From: Streptomyces sp. MJM8645
Lineage (GTDB): Bacteria > Actinomycetota > Actinomycetes > Streptomycetales > Streptomycetaceae
Assembly (NCBI RefSeq): GCF_001625365.1
Contig: NZ_LJJF01000003.1
Coordinates: 62,001-126,000, forward strand
DNA: 64,000 nt
Direction: 5' to 3'
Shown here one piece after another: positions 25,201 through 32,104 of this stretch. The first letter of the stretch is position 1, and every line of letters begins with the position of its first letter. The notes beneath the pieces were generated by a model. The model did not search any database. It worked only from the letters and a program-made list of their open reading frames with translations, and was not told the origin of the DNA. Position numbers and translations under genes: made by a program.

Positions 25201-26245
25201 AGGGGACGGGGTGGCCGGCGGCGTCGACGACGGCGATCTCCCAGCCGTCCAGGGGGGTGCCGATGCGTACGGGCTGGCCGGGGAGCATGCGGGCGGCGGT
25301 GGCGACGACGGTGGTCTCGGTGGGGCCGTAGGTGTTCCAGAACTCGCGGCCGGGGGTGGCCAGGCGCTCGACGAGTTCGGCGGGGCAGGCCTCGCCGCCG
25401 ACGATGATCAGGCGCACGGCGTCCAGGCACTCCTGCGGCCACAGGGCGAGCAGGGTGGGGACGGTGGAGATGGCGGTGATGCGGCGCTCGACGAGCCAGG
25501 GGCCGAGGTCGGTGCCGGCCTTGACGAGGGAGCGGGGGGCGGGCACCAGGCAGGCGCCGTGGCGCCAGGCCAGCCACATCTCCTCGCAGGAGGCGTCGAA
25601 GGCCACCGACAGGCCGGCCAGGACACGGTCGCCGGGGCCGAGCGGCTGCTGCCGCAGGAAGAGGCGGGCCTCGGCGTCGACGAAGGCGGCCGCGGAGAGG
25701 TGGGTGACGGCGACGCCCTTGGGGCGGCCGGTGGTGCCGGAGGTGAAGATGATCCACGCGTCGTCGGCGGGGGTGGGCCAGACGGGGTTGCCGCGGGGCC
25801 CGGCCCCGGAGCCGGGGGCGAGCCGGCGTTCGGCGCCGAGGACGGCGCACACCTGGGCGTCCTGCCAGATCATGTCGGCGCGCTCGTCGGGGTCGTCGGC
25901 GTCGACGGGCACGTAGGCGGCGCCGCAGCGCAGCACGGCCAGGATGGCGACGTACAGGTCGGCGGTGCCGGAGGGGATGCGCACGCCGACCCGGTCCCCG
26001 GCGCCGATGCCGTGCCCGGCGAGGACGCCGGCGAGGGTGTCGACCTCGTGCATGAGGGCGCGGTAGTCGAGTACGGCGGTGCCGGTGTCCAGCGCGGGTG
26101 CGTGCGGGTGGGCGTCGGCGGTGGCGGTGACGATGTCGAGCAGGCTGCGGGGGTGCGCGGGCCGGACCGCCGGCCAACCGGCGGCGTGAGCGGGCCCGGG
26201 ACGGTTCAGCGTTCCCGGGCCTGCCATGTCCTGGCGTGCGTCCAT
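22268..26245 (-). CDS. Pls/PosA-family NRPS-like poly(amino acid) synthetase
   Basis: 1325 residues, close to the 1319 of epsilon-poly-L-lysine synthetase. The adenylation domain (about 35-505) has IIFTSGTTGRPKGVAV, FDASCEEMW with the Asp that anchors the amino group (near 217), NTYGPTETT, YRSGDLV, GRADDQIKLGGRRIELGEID and the SGKVDR lysine. The thiolation site is DDFFALGGSSL (Ser near 551). Six or so membrane helices separate three soluble C-terminal domains built of left-handed-helix turns (IGAGATVEPEADI, VGRRSFVGNSGIVGPG, LGPGSTTGPHSIVLLNSSLG). This is the Pls plan: one amino acid is activated and linked iteratively at the membrane. The monomer cannot be read; Lys or another diamino acid is most likely. 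GAGGA lies 8 bases before the ATG. Confidence 0.9.
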   Translation of the reverse strand: MDARQDMAGPGTLNRPGPAHAAGWPAVRPAHPRSLLDIVTATADAHPHAPALDTGTAVLDYRALMHEVDTLAGVLAGHGIGAGDRVGVRIPSGTADLYVAILAVLRCGAAYVPVDADDPDERADMIWQDAQVCAVLGAERRLAPGSGAGPRGNPVWPTPADDAWIIFTSGTTGRPKGVAVTHLSAAAFVDAEARLFLRQQPLGPGDRVLAGLSVAFDASCEEMWLAWRHGACLVPAPRSLVKAGTDLGPWLVERRITAISTVPTLLALWPQECLDAVRLIIVGGEACPAELVERLATPGREFWNTYGPTETTVVATAARMLPGQPVRIGTPLDGWEIAVVDAAGHPVPWYETGELLITGIGTARYLDPAKDAEKFSAHPALASPRVYRSGDLVRNDPEGLVFVGRADDQIKLGGRRIELGEIDAALQALPGIRAAAAAVRKSPAGADLLIGYLVAQPGTTPDLTAARQHLLGRLPAPLVPVLALVDSLPTRTSGKVDRNALPWPLATTGTATPGTAAPLDGTAGWLAGRWESMLGTAPGPGDDFFALGGSSLTAARLVSELRTRHPGVSVADLYAHPVLGDLADYLDNLAGPPHTGGAAHTPTPVPVRTVRRTPASAGLWQTLILLGVFSISGLRWILALTAFDNLIGNQLSWAPHSSWWPVAAGLLLFYSAPGRTLLAAGTARLLTAGLRPGSHPRGGQAHLRLWAAERAVTLFGVGALAGTPWARRYARALGCRIGAGVLLHTLPPVTGLARIGAGATVEPEADIAGWWLDGDTLHLGRIDIGDGARIGGRSTLMPGARIGAGADIAPGSCVTGAVPAGEHWHGSPARPSTEARTTWPAAAATPRSRFWNLAYGVGLTVFGLLPIIAALPALAIVFTMVDTDRTLTAALLQLLPATIPLAALTLVCHATLIAIMVRLLSIPLRPGFHPAHGRVAYCAWAVTRLSDTARRTLFPFYASLFTPVWLRLLGAKVGRRVEASTVLSLPGLMRVDDGAFLADDTLVAPYELRGGWLHIGPSHVGRRSFVGNSGIVGPGRRLPDNSLVGVLSDTPVNAPEGSSWLGRPAFALPRVAAAGGDARTYNPPRRLMWARAGVELCRLLPIVLAALLGDLVLATLQELRDDYGLTRALAAAGLVLIGAALIACLVTTAAKWLLVGRFRVAEHPLWSTFVWRNELYDSFVEELAMPFGGSTITGTPYLNAWLRSLGAHIGRGVWCETHWLPESDLVTVEAGASVNRGTVLQTHLFHDRVMRLGPVHLGPGSTTGPHSIVLLNSSLGAGTTVGPASLVMRGENVPGTTRWLGNPVAAWNANPTPAAGRRAKRKVGV

Positions 26246-26568
26246 AAGGAGTGTCCTCGGCTGGGAGTAGTCATTAAGGATGAATGCGGGGAGTCACCTT
26301 GCGTGGTGCCTCACTCACCATGACTCCACTGGGAGCCCGCTGGATGCCGTGGAGGTGGAGTCAAAGGAACTTTTCATTTTCGGCGACATATGGGGGCATC
26401 AGGGAACGATTCGAAAGTCATTTCGGGGTTTTTCGATCGCTTTCGGCGGCGAAGGGTAATCGCCGGAGGCAGGAGGCATATGACGCGAAGGCGAAGAGTG
26501 GTCTACGCCATAGCGGCGGGGACGCTACCGGTAGTGAAAGCGGACCCGCCAGATCTGGAGGTTTAGCG
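26246..26568. promoter_or_regulatory. divergent promoter region between the Pls-like and GGCT-like genes
   Basis: The 323 bases are AT-richer than their surroundings (for example TTTTCATTTTC near 26368 and GACATATGG near 26383), as expected for a divergent promoter region. No clear operator palindrome was found. At the synthetase end the Shine-Dalgarno AGGA can pair with TCCT three bases on (AGGACACTCCT), a minor occlusion. Confidence 0.5.
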
Positions 26569-27255
26569 ATGATGGTGGCCGGATCCCGCCGGTGGCCCGC
26601 GGGAGGCGGGGGCGGCGCGGAGGGCGGCGCGCGGCTCGTCTGGTACGCGGCGTACGCGTCGAACCTGCACGCCGCCCGGCTCGCCTGCTACCTGCGCGGC
26701 GGCCGCCCCGACGGCGGCGCACACACCTACCCCGGCTGCCGCGACCACCACCCGCCGCTCCGGGACGTGGCCGCGGTGCTGCCCGGCGCGCTGTACTTCG
26801 CGCGGGAGTCGGCGGTGTGGGGCGGCGGCAGCGGCTTCTACGATCCGGCCGCACCGGGAGAACTACCCTGCCGCGCCTACTTGATGACGGTCAGCCAGTT
26901 CAGCGACATCGCCGCCCAGGAGATGCGCCGCTCCCCCGGCACCGACCTCGACCTCACCCGCACCCTCACGCACGGACGCGACCGGCTCGGGCCCGGCCGG
27001 TACGAGACGCTGGTGCACGCGGGCGAGTTGGACGGGCACCCGCTGCTGACCTTCACCGCCCCCGAAGGCCTGGCCGGCGCCGAACTCAATCCACCCTCGG
27101 CGCCTTATCTGCGCACCCTGGCCGCAGGCCTGGCCGAGTCCCACGGCTGGAACGCGCACCGCTGCGCCGACTACCTGGCCTCCCGCCCGGGCGCCGCCGG
27201 GCACTGGACCGCGGCGGACGTCCTGGCCGTACTGGGCGGTGGTCTGGACCTTTAG
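26569..27255 (+). CDS. gamma-glutamylcyclotransferase-fold protein
   Basis: 228 residues from the first of two adjacent ATGs; GGAGG lies about 7 bases upstream, which rejects a longer frame. The N-terminal LVWYAAYASNLHAARLACYLRGGRP is a variant of the YGSNL substrate loop of GGCT-like proteins, with Ala in place of Gly. It is followed by YPGCRDHHPP and ALYFARESAVWGGG. Relatives are often mislabelled histone deacetylase. It is divergent from the poly(amino acid) synthetase, so a role in peptide or amine turnover is conceivable but unproven. Confidence 0.75.
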   Translation: MMVAGSRRWPAGGGGGAEGGARLVWYAAYASNLHAARLACYLRGGRPDGGAHTYPGCRDHHPPLRDVAAVLPGALYFARESAVWGGGSGFYDPAAPGELPCRAYLMTVSQFSDIAAQEMRRSPGTDLDLTRTLTHGRDRLGPGRYETLVHAGELDGHPLLTFTAPEGLAGAELNPPSAPYLRTLAAGLAESHGWNAHRCADYLASRPGAAGHWTAADVLAVLGGGLDL

Positions 27256-27351
27256 GTCCCGTTCACCCCGTGGTGACCGTACGGCGACAACTGCACGGGT
27301 TCCGGCCACATCAGGCAAAGGAAACGCCAGGCCACCGCACGGGTGAACCGG

Positions 27352-27383
27352 CGCCTCCCGCCAGCGGCTGGCGGCGGGAGGCG
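27352..27383. terminator. hairpin between convergent genes
   Basis: CGCCTCCCGCC (27352-27362) pairs with GGCGGGAGGCG (27373-27383); TTTTAAG follows about 35 bases later. It lies between the plus-strand GGCT-like gene and the minus-strand Nudix gene, so it may terminate either. Confidence 0.55.
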
Positions 27384-27430
27384 GCGGCCACTCGGCGGCT
27401 TCGTCAAAGGCGGTTTTAAGATCGCGCCCT

Positions 27431-27898
27431 TCAGCTTGAGCGTTGGCCGTGGAGGAGGAGGGGGACGGCGCGGTTGGCGAGGGCTTCGGCGGCGCGGGCC
27501 GCCTGGGCGGGGGCCATGACGTCCGGGAGTTCGTGGGCGGGGACGAAGCGGGCGCCGAACAGCCCGCTCCGGTGCTGCGGCGGGACGGTGAGGCGGACGT
27601 CGTCGCGCACGGTGCCGCCGTCGAAGACCAGGTTGAGGCGCTCCAGGTAACGGTCGGCGGGGGTGAAATCGACGGCCAGGACGTCGGCGAGACGGAGGTT
27701 GAGGCCGGTCTCGGCGTGGAGGTTGCGGGCGGCGGCGAGGTGCGGGGGCTCGTTGGGCTGGGCGGCGCCGCCAGGGAGGATCAGCCCGTCCATGTAGTCC
27801 GGGTCGACGAGCAGGACGTCGCCGCGCGGGTTGCGCACGAGGACGAGGCAGCCGAGCCGGCACACCGGCGGCTTGGCGAGCAGACGAGGGTCACGCAT
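27431..27898 (-). CDS. Nudix-like hydrolase with a degenerate Nudix box
   Basis: 155 residues from the ATG at 27898. CLVLVRNPRGDVLLVDPDY and LILPGGAAQPNEPPHLAAARNLHAETGL follow the Nudix plan, but the REUxEE core is replaced by RNLHAE, so one of the metal-binding glutamates is missing. Activity may be altered or lost. The tail is Ala-rich. An in-frame GTG 12 bases upstream is an alternative start. Confidence 0.65.
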   Translation of the reverse strand: MRDPRLLAKPPVCRLGCLVLVRNPRGDVLLVDPDYMDGLILPGGAAQPNEPPHLAAARNLHAETGLNLRLADVLAVDFTPADRYLERLNLVFDGGTVRDDVRLTVPPQHRSGLFGARFVPAHELPDVMAPAQAARAAEALANRAVPLLLHGQRSS

Positions 27899-27973
27899 CG
27901 GGCGGTTCACCTTCTGAGAGCGGCGAGGAGTACGAGGGAGAAGCCCGCCAACCACAGGAGGCGGGCGAGGAGT

Positions 27974-28225
27974 TCAGCCGTCACGCGTCAGGCGCTCGTA
28001 GCGCAGCCCCTTGCGGAGCAGGTCGACCACCCGCAGGAGTTCGGACGGACGGGCGCAGCCGAGGCCGACGAGGTAGCAGCCCGTTCTGCGGCCGTGCTCC
28101 CAGTCGACCTCGACGGACGGCAACTTCACCCCGGCCAGAGCGAGGACGGTGGTCAGGTCGTCCAGGACGTCGGCCGCCTGCCGCCGCTGGTCGACGGTGG
28201 CGCGATAGACCTTCTCCCCCATCAC
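27974..28225 (-). CDS. small hypothetical protein
   Basis: 83 residues, soluble. It begins MMGEKVYRATVDQRRQAADV and has the motif VEVDWEHGRRTGCYLVGLG. It overlaps the upstream 64-residue gene by four bases (ATGA), so the two are co-translated. It was not recognised. It lies in a low-GC patch with the XRE regulator. Confidence 0.65.
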   Translation of the reverse strand: MMGEKVYRATVDQRRQAADVLDDLTTVLALAGVKLPSVEVDWEHGRRTGCYLVGLGCARPSELLRVVDLLRKGLRYERLTRDG

Positions 28226-28416
28226 GCCCCCACCTGCCGTCGAACCTCGAACCCCCGCCAGGCGCTGAAGGCGGCGGAGAACGAGGAGAAGGCGGCCAGC
28301 TCACCCGAGGTGCCGCTACGCAGCCACTCCCCCGTCGTCTCGTTCCGCACCCGGTAACACCGGCCCTCCGGGTCCCAGCGGACCCCGTAGCCGTGGAGCT
28401 TGATACCAGCAGTCAC
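28222..28416 (-). CDS. small hypothetical protein under a Shine-Dalgarno hairpin
   Basis: 64 residues from a GTG at 28416. It includes YGVRWDPEGRCYRVRNETTGEWL, a hinted beta-hairpin fold. Its Shine-Dalgarno GGAGAGGA lies inside the 3' arm of a perfect 13-base inverted repeat. It is the first gene of a two-gene unit downstream of the XRE regulator. Function unknown. Confidence 0.65.
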   Translation of the reverse strand: MTAGIKLHGYGVRWDPEGRCYRVRNETTGEWLRSGTSGELAAFSSFSAAFSAWRGFEVRRQVGA

Positions 28417-28423
28417 GTTCTAA

Positions 28424-28456
28424 ATCCTCTCCGTATTGAAGCGATACGGAGAGGAT
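28424..28456 (-). promoter_or_regulatory. 13-base-arm hairpin covering a Shine-Dalgarno
   Basis: ATCCTCTCCGTAT (28424-28436) and ATACGGAGAGGAT (28444-28456) are perfect complements around a 7-base loop. Read on the minus strand, the second arm of the RNA contains the ribosome binding site of the 64-residue gene, so folding would block translation. The same DNA could instead be an operator for the nearby XRE protein. No T-tract follows. Confidence 0.7.
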
Positions 28457-28506
28457 CTCGTCGGGGGCCTCCATCCAACAGGGACGAAGCGTCCTAGTTT
28501 TGATCA

Positions 28507-29721
28507 CTAGTCAGCGATTCCGAGGGACCGCGCCAGTTTCCAGAGTCCCGGAGGATGGGCAGAGCCGGCCAGAAGGTCAGAGACGATCCCCACTGCAAGC
28601 GTGTGGTATCTCATCCACCCTGGCGCGGTCCGTTGCAGGCGTTCGAGTGCCGCGACAGCTCCTGCAGCGTCTCCCAGATCGGCGTGTGCCCTCGCCACGT
28701 CGAGAAAGAGCCATGCTCGCCAGGACGGTGGAATCTCGGAGTCGAATCGAACATTCTTCGCCAGGGACAGAGCTTCACCGGATCGCGCATGCTGAACCGC
28801 AAGGCGGACACGCTTGATCTGAACAGATGACTTACTGAAGATGCTAACCATCCTGCTGTCCGCAAGCGGCTCCATCAGCGCCAGTCTTCCCGACGCCTTC
28901 TCGGCAACCTGCAACATTTCCGATGCGCCGTCGTAATCTCCACCCAGGCTGGCGCTGATCGCCCCGGCCATAATCAACCCGCCCCACACGCGGAGCCCCA
29001 TCGCATCGGATACACGCTCGCGCTCGACCTCGTCGGCGGCGTGAACGGCCAACGCGCGGGAGTCATCCAACCGGTTCTGGCGCTGGTAGGCCCATGACAT
29101 GGAGTTGCTCACCATAGCGGCGAGCAGAGGATCCTCCGCGACGTCGGCGGCGGTAGTCGCACGTTCCAGGCTGCAAACCCCAAGGTCGGTCTTGCCTAGG
29201 CGAATTGCAAGGTGCCCGCTTAGCTGAAGCGCTTTTCCCAATGCCATGTGGCCATCAAGCCGATCACGGCCACGACCTACAGTGGCAACCAGCCTTGCAT
29301 CGGCGATGATCCCCGGGAGAATCTCGATCAGGCGGCCAAAGTCAGCAGCGTGGTACAGCGACCAACCATCAGCGATCTCGGATCTCACCAACGCAAGTGA
29401 CAGCCACTCGGCTCCATCTGGCTCCGGAGGAGGCGCGAACGGAAACGGGGTGATCGCACGTCGCAAGGAGACCAGTGCCGGTGATTCCATCGCGCCCGTC
29501 GAAGGAACCGCCGGAGGGTCGCCCAGCAACGCAGTCAGCTCAACGCCAAGTCCCTTGGCCAGTGCGTGAAGTGTCGGCAGCCGCGCCGAATGCTTCCGCT
29601 GCTGCTCAAGCTTCCGAACCACATCCACCGACACACCCGACTTTGAAGCCAGGCCCTCCTGCGTCAGACCGGCCAAGCGCCGCAACCGCTTGACCCGATC
29701 CCCAAGATGATCGCTCGCCAT
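28507..29721 (-). CDS. XRE-family regulator with TPR-like C terminus
   Basis: 404 residues from the ATG at 29721. The helix-turn-helix spans about residues 8-62 (VKRLRRLAGLTQEGLASKSGVSVDVVRKLEQ). The remaining 330 residues are helical, with repeated Ala/Leu pairs (GKALQLSGHLAIRLGKTDLGV, AWLFLDVARAHADLGDAAGAV), as in TPR-type peptide or ligand sensors of streptomycetes. Base composition is visibly less GC-rich than in neighbours, suggesting transfer. It is divergent from a DUF397 gene, a very frequent pairing in actinobacteria. Confidence 0.85.
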   Translation of the reverse strand: MASDHLGDRVKRLRRLAGLTQEGLASKSGVSVDVVRKLEQQRKHSARLPTLHALAKGLGVELTALLGDPPAVPSTGAMESPALVSLRRAITPFPFAPPPEPDGAEWLSLALVRSEIADGWSLYHAADFGRLIEILPGIIADARLVATVGRGRDRLDGHMALGKALQLSGHLAIRLGKTDLGVCSLERATTAADVAEDPLLAAMVSNSMSWAYQRQNRLDDSRALAVHAADEVERERVSDAMGLRVWGGLIMAGAISASLGGDYDGASEMLQVAEKASGRLALMEPLADSRMVSIFSKSSVQIKRVRLAVQHARSGEALSLAKNVRFDSEIPPSWRAWLFLDVARAHADLGDAAGAVAALERLQRTAPGWMRYHTLAVGIVSDLLAGSAHPPGLWKLARSLGIAD

Positions 29722-29846
29722 GCTTCCGACACTACGCGCACGCACGCCCCGACCAGCGCGAGTTGCCAACCCCGCACCCCAGCTCACCACCCCGCGCGCC
29801 GCCGCCCCTGCCCGGGGGCGGCGGCCGGGAAGCCTAACCCGGCGCC

Positions 29847-29881
29847 GGAGTGGGAAGCCATCCCCATCGACTTCCCACTCC
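29847..29881. promoter_or_regulatory. 11-base-arm inverted repeat upstream of the DUF397 gene
   Basis: GGAGTGGGAAG (29847-29857) and CTTCCCACTCC (29871-29881) are perfect complements with a 13-base loop, ending 20 bases before the DUF397 start. A second GC hairpin lies near 29798-29825. They are candidate binding sites of the divergent XRE protein. Confidence 0.55.
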
Positions 29882-29901
29882 ACCCGCAGGAGGCAACCGC
29901 G

Positions 29902-30093
29902 ATGGCGATCACCTGGCGCAAGAGCACGTACAGCGGCGGGTCAAACGGCTGCGTCGAGGTCGCCGACGGCTTCACCGGCGTACAGCCCGTCCGAGACTCC
30001 AAAGACCCCGACGGACCCGTCCTCCTCTTCCCCTCCCCCGCCTGGCAGGCCTTCGTCACCGCCACCCGCACCGGCGAGTTCGACGACCGGTAG
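29902..30093 (+). CDS. DUF397 small protein
   Basis: 63 residues with the full DUF397 pattern: ITWRKSTYSGGSNGCVEVAD, VRDSKDPDGPVL and WQAFV near the end. The start has GCAGGAGG 8-10 bases upstream. DUF397 proteins act with neighbouring XRE regulators in streptomycete developmental or toxin-like modules; here the XRE gene is divergent, 180 bases away. Confidence 0.9.
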   Translation: MAITWRKSTYSGGSNGCVEVADGFTGVQPVRDSKDPDGPVLLFPSPAWQAFVTATRTGEFDDR

Positions 30094-30220
30094 ACCCGCC
30101 TCTCGGCGAAGTGCCCCGTGGCCTGCGGAGGAGGAAGCCGACTGCGGCGTGGGCCCGGCCGTTCTCCAGCCGGATCCACGCGGGCCTTCTCGATCGGCTC
30201 GGGCATCGTGTGCGCCCTCG

Positions 30221-30721
30221 TCAGGCCGCGACGGGCGCGCCGGCGACGCGGCGTTCGCCGCCGTTGCGCTCGCGCCACGCCCGGTAGACGTCGATGGCCG
30301 CGTCGCTGGGCAGGTAGCGCATCGGCAGCCGGCGCTCGTCCCAGTTCTTGGCGAACTCACTGTAGAAGGTGGCGAGTTCGAAGTACTTGCGGTCGTCGAC
30401 GTAGTGCGGTTCGTAGTCGTCGCGGGTGGTGAGGAAGACGACCTCGTCGGGGCTGCAGTAGTAGAGCGAGCCCAGGCACATCGGGCAGGGGTGGGCGAGG
30501 ACGTAGATGGTGGTGCCGGTCAGGTGCTCGGTGCCGAGCCTCGTGCAGGCGTCGCGGATGGCGAGGATCTCGGCGTGCGCGGTGGGGTCGCCGGTCTGGG
30601 CGACCTTGTTCGGGCTCTCGGCGAGGATCTCGCCGTCCTTGACGATGACGGTGGCGAACGGGCGCCCGCCTTCGGCGACGTTGCGGCGGGCGAGGTCGAT
30701 GGTGTGCTGAGCGAAGTCCAC
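30221..30721 (-). CDS. cytidine/guanine deaminase-family enzyme
   Basis: 166 residues from a GTG at 30721. The zinc site is HAEIL (His plus catalytic Glu) and PCPMC (two Cys). The remaining sequence, including YYCSPDEVVFLTTRDDYE and NWDERRLPMRYL, is close to guanine deaminase-type nucleobase deaminases. It follows cynS on the same strand with 86 bases between and occupies the third position of the cyanate operon, where Escherichia coli has the transporter gene cynX. The link to cyanate metabolism is not obvious. Confidence 0.85.
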   Translation of the reverse strand: MDFAQHTIDLARRNVAEGGRPFATVIVKDGEILAESPNKVAQTGDPTAHAEILAIRDACTRLGTEHLTGTTIYVLAHPCPMCLGSLYYCSPDEVVFLTTRDDYEPHYVDDRKYFELATFYSEFAKNWDERRLPMRYLPSDAAIDVYRAWRERNGGERRVAGAPVAA

Positions 30722-30807
30722 GGTGGCGGTTCCTTGCCGGTCGGGGGCGGGCCGGGGTGGGACGGCGGGCCGGGGGGCCTGTCGGTCCGCCCCGGCCCGC
30801 GCGGGGG

Positions 30808-31278
30808 TCAGAACGGCTTGGTGGGCAGGTACTTGCCGTCCAGGGTGATGACGGCGCGGTGGCCGCCCTCGGGGTCCTCGACGGTCTTGACGTCGAGCTT
30901 GAAGTTGATGGCGCTGATGATGCCGTCGCCGAGCTGCTCGTGGACCAGGGCCTTGAGGGTGGTGCCGTAGACCTGGAGCATCTCGTAGAAGCGGTAGATG
31001 GTCGGGTCGGTGGGGATGCCGCCGGGGATGCTGCCGCGCAGCGGGATGGTCTGGAGCAGCCGGGCCGCGTCCTCGTCCAGGCCCAGGAGCTCGGTGACGG
31101 CCTTGGCCGCGTCGGCGGGCAGGGCGTGCTGGCCGAGCAGGGCGGCGGTGACGAAGGCGACGGACAGGCCGGTCGTGTCGGCGAGCTCCTGCCAGGTGAG
31201 GTCCTTGCGGATCTTGGCGTCGACGACCTCCAAGGCGAGCTGCTGACGGGCGGTCTGGTCGAACTGCGCGTGCACCAT
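30808..31278 (-). CDS. cynS: cyanate hydratase (cyanase)
   Basis: 156 residues, the normal length. The N-terminal helix bundle (IRKDLTWQELADTTGLSVAFVTAALLGQ) resembles a helix-turn-helix and drives decamer formation. The catalytic Arg and Glu lie in YRFYEMLQVYG and the Ser in ISAINFKLDV. It converts cyanate and bicarbonate to ammonia and carbon dioxide, via carbamate. It sits 88 bases downstream of the carbonic anhydrase gene, the classic CynT-CynS order. A GC hairpin follows at about 30745-30800. Confidence 0.95.
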   Translation of the reverse strand: MVHAQFDQTARQQLALEVVDAKIRKDLTWQELADTTGLSVAFVTAALLGQHALPADAAKAVTELLGLDEDAARLLQTIPLRGSIPGGIPTDPTIYRFYEMLQVYGTTLKALVHEQLGDGIISAINFKLDVKTVEDPEGGHRAVITLDGKYLPTKPF

Positions 31279-31366
31279 GGGGTGGGCCTTTCGGGGATGG
31301 GTCCGGGGCGGGTGCCCGGACCTGGTCTGGGGATGTGGGAGGGAGTGGTCGGAGGGGACGCGGTGG

Positions 31367-31981
31367 TCAGCCTGCCAGGGCGACGAACCGTCCGCTGTCG
31401 GTGTCGAGCGTCTCGGCGGAGCCGGATCCGATGTCGTAGACCCAGCCGTGCAGGGTCACCCTGCCCTGCACCAGGGCCTTGGCCACCGACGGGTGGGTCT
31501 TCAGGTTGGCCAGCTGGGCGAGGACGTTGTCCTTCACCAGGGCGGCGACCCGCTCCGCGCCGGCCGGGTGCTCGCCCGCGTCGGTGCGGGCCTTGGCGAC
31601 GTCCGCGTGGTGCAGCCAGGTGGCGACGGCGGGCAGGCCGGTGAGGTCGCCGCCGGAGGCGAGGGCGGTCATCGCACCGCACGCGGAGTGCCCGCAGACG
31701 ATCACGTCCGTGACCCCGAGCACGCCGATCGCGTACTCGATGCTCGCCGCGACACCGTCCGCGCCCCGGGTGTACGGGGGCACGAGGTTGCCGGCGGTGC
31801 GGATGACGAACAGCTCGCCCGGATCGGTCTGGGTGATCAGCTCCGGCACGACCCGGGCGTCCGAGCAGCCGATGAACAGCGCGGTCGGCTGATGGGTGGT
31901 GGCGAGCCTCTTGAACAGTGCCGCCCGGGCCGGGAACACCTCCCGGCTGAACCGCTGGAAACCCTGCGCCATCTCGTTCAT
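31367..31981 (-). CDS. cynT: beta-carbonic anhydrase of the cyanate operon
   Basis: 204 residues from the ATG at 31981, with AAGGAG 10 bases upstream. Zinc and active-site motifs are FIGCSDARVVP and CGHSACGAM; RTAGNLVPPY is typical of CynT. It re-hydrates carbon dioxide to the bicarbonate that cyanase consumes, preventing bicarbonate depletion. It is the first gene of the cynT-cynS-deaminase unit and divergent from cynR. Confidence 0.92.
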   Translation of the reverse strand: MNEMAQGFQRFSREVFPARAALFKRLATTHQPTALFIGCSDARVVPELITQTDPGELFVIRTAGNLVPPYTRGADGVAASIEYAIGVLGVTDVIVCGHSACGAMTALASGGDLTGLPAVATWLHHADVAKARTDAGEHPAGAERVAALVKDNVLAQLANLKTHPSVAKALVQGRVTLHGWVYDIGSGSAETLDTDSGRFVALAG

Positions 31982-32104
31982 GAGGTCACTCCTTCTTCGA
32001 CGACCGTTGGTGCCTGTCGATGACCTCAACGATGCATGACCTGGCCCTATAGCGTCCAAGACGTGGTAGCCATCATTGCCATCAGTGCTGCCTATAGTTG
32101 GCTC
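31982..32104. promoter_or_regulatory. cynR-cynT divergent promoter and LysR site
   Basis: CCTATAG occurs at 32046-32052 and 32091-32097, 45 bases apart. On the plus strand TATAGT (32093-32098) ends 6 bases before the cynR ATG, a leaderless promoter. On the minus strand TATAGG (32051-32046) suits cynT with a leader of about 57 bases. GGTAGC and GCTGCC between them form a loose dyad where CynR could bind. Confidence 0.6.

Noticed and set aside
22448..26323. A 1291-residue plus-strand frame opposite the synthetase
   Set aside because: Antisense shadow in a high-GC gene; Gly/Ala/Glu-rich without any domain.
26284..26568. N-terminal extension of the GGCT-like protein
   Set aside because: A good GGAGG site sits before the ATG at 26569, and the extension has no similarity to the fold and lies in an AT-richer promoter region.
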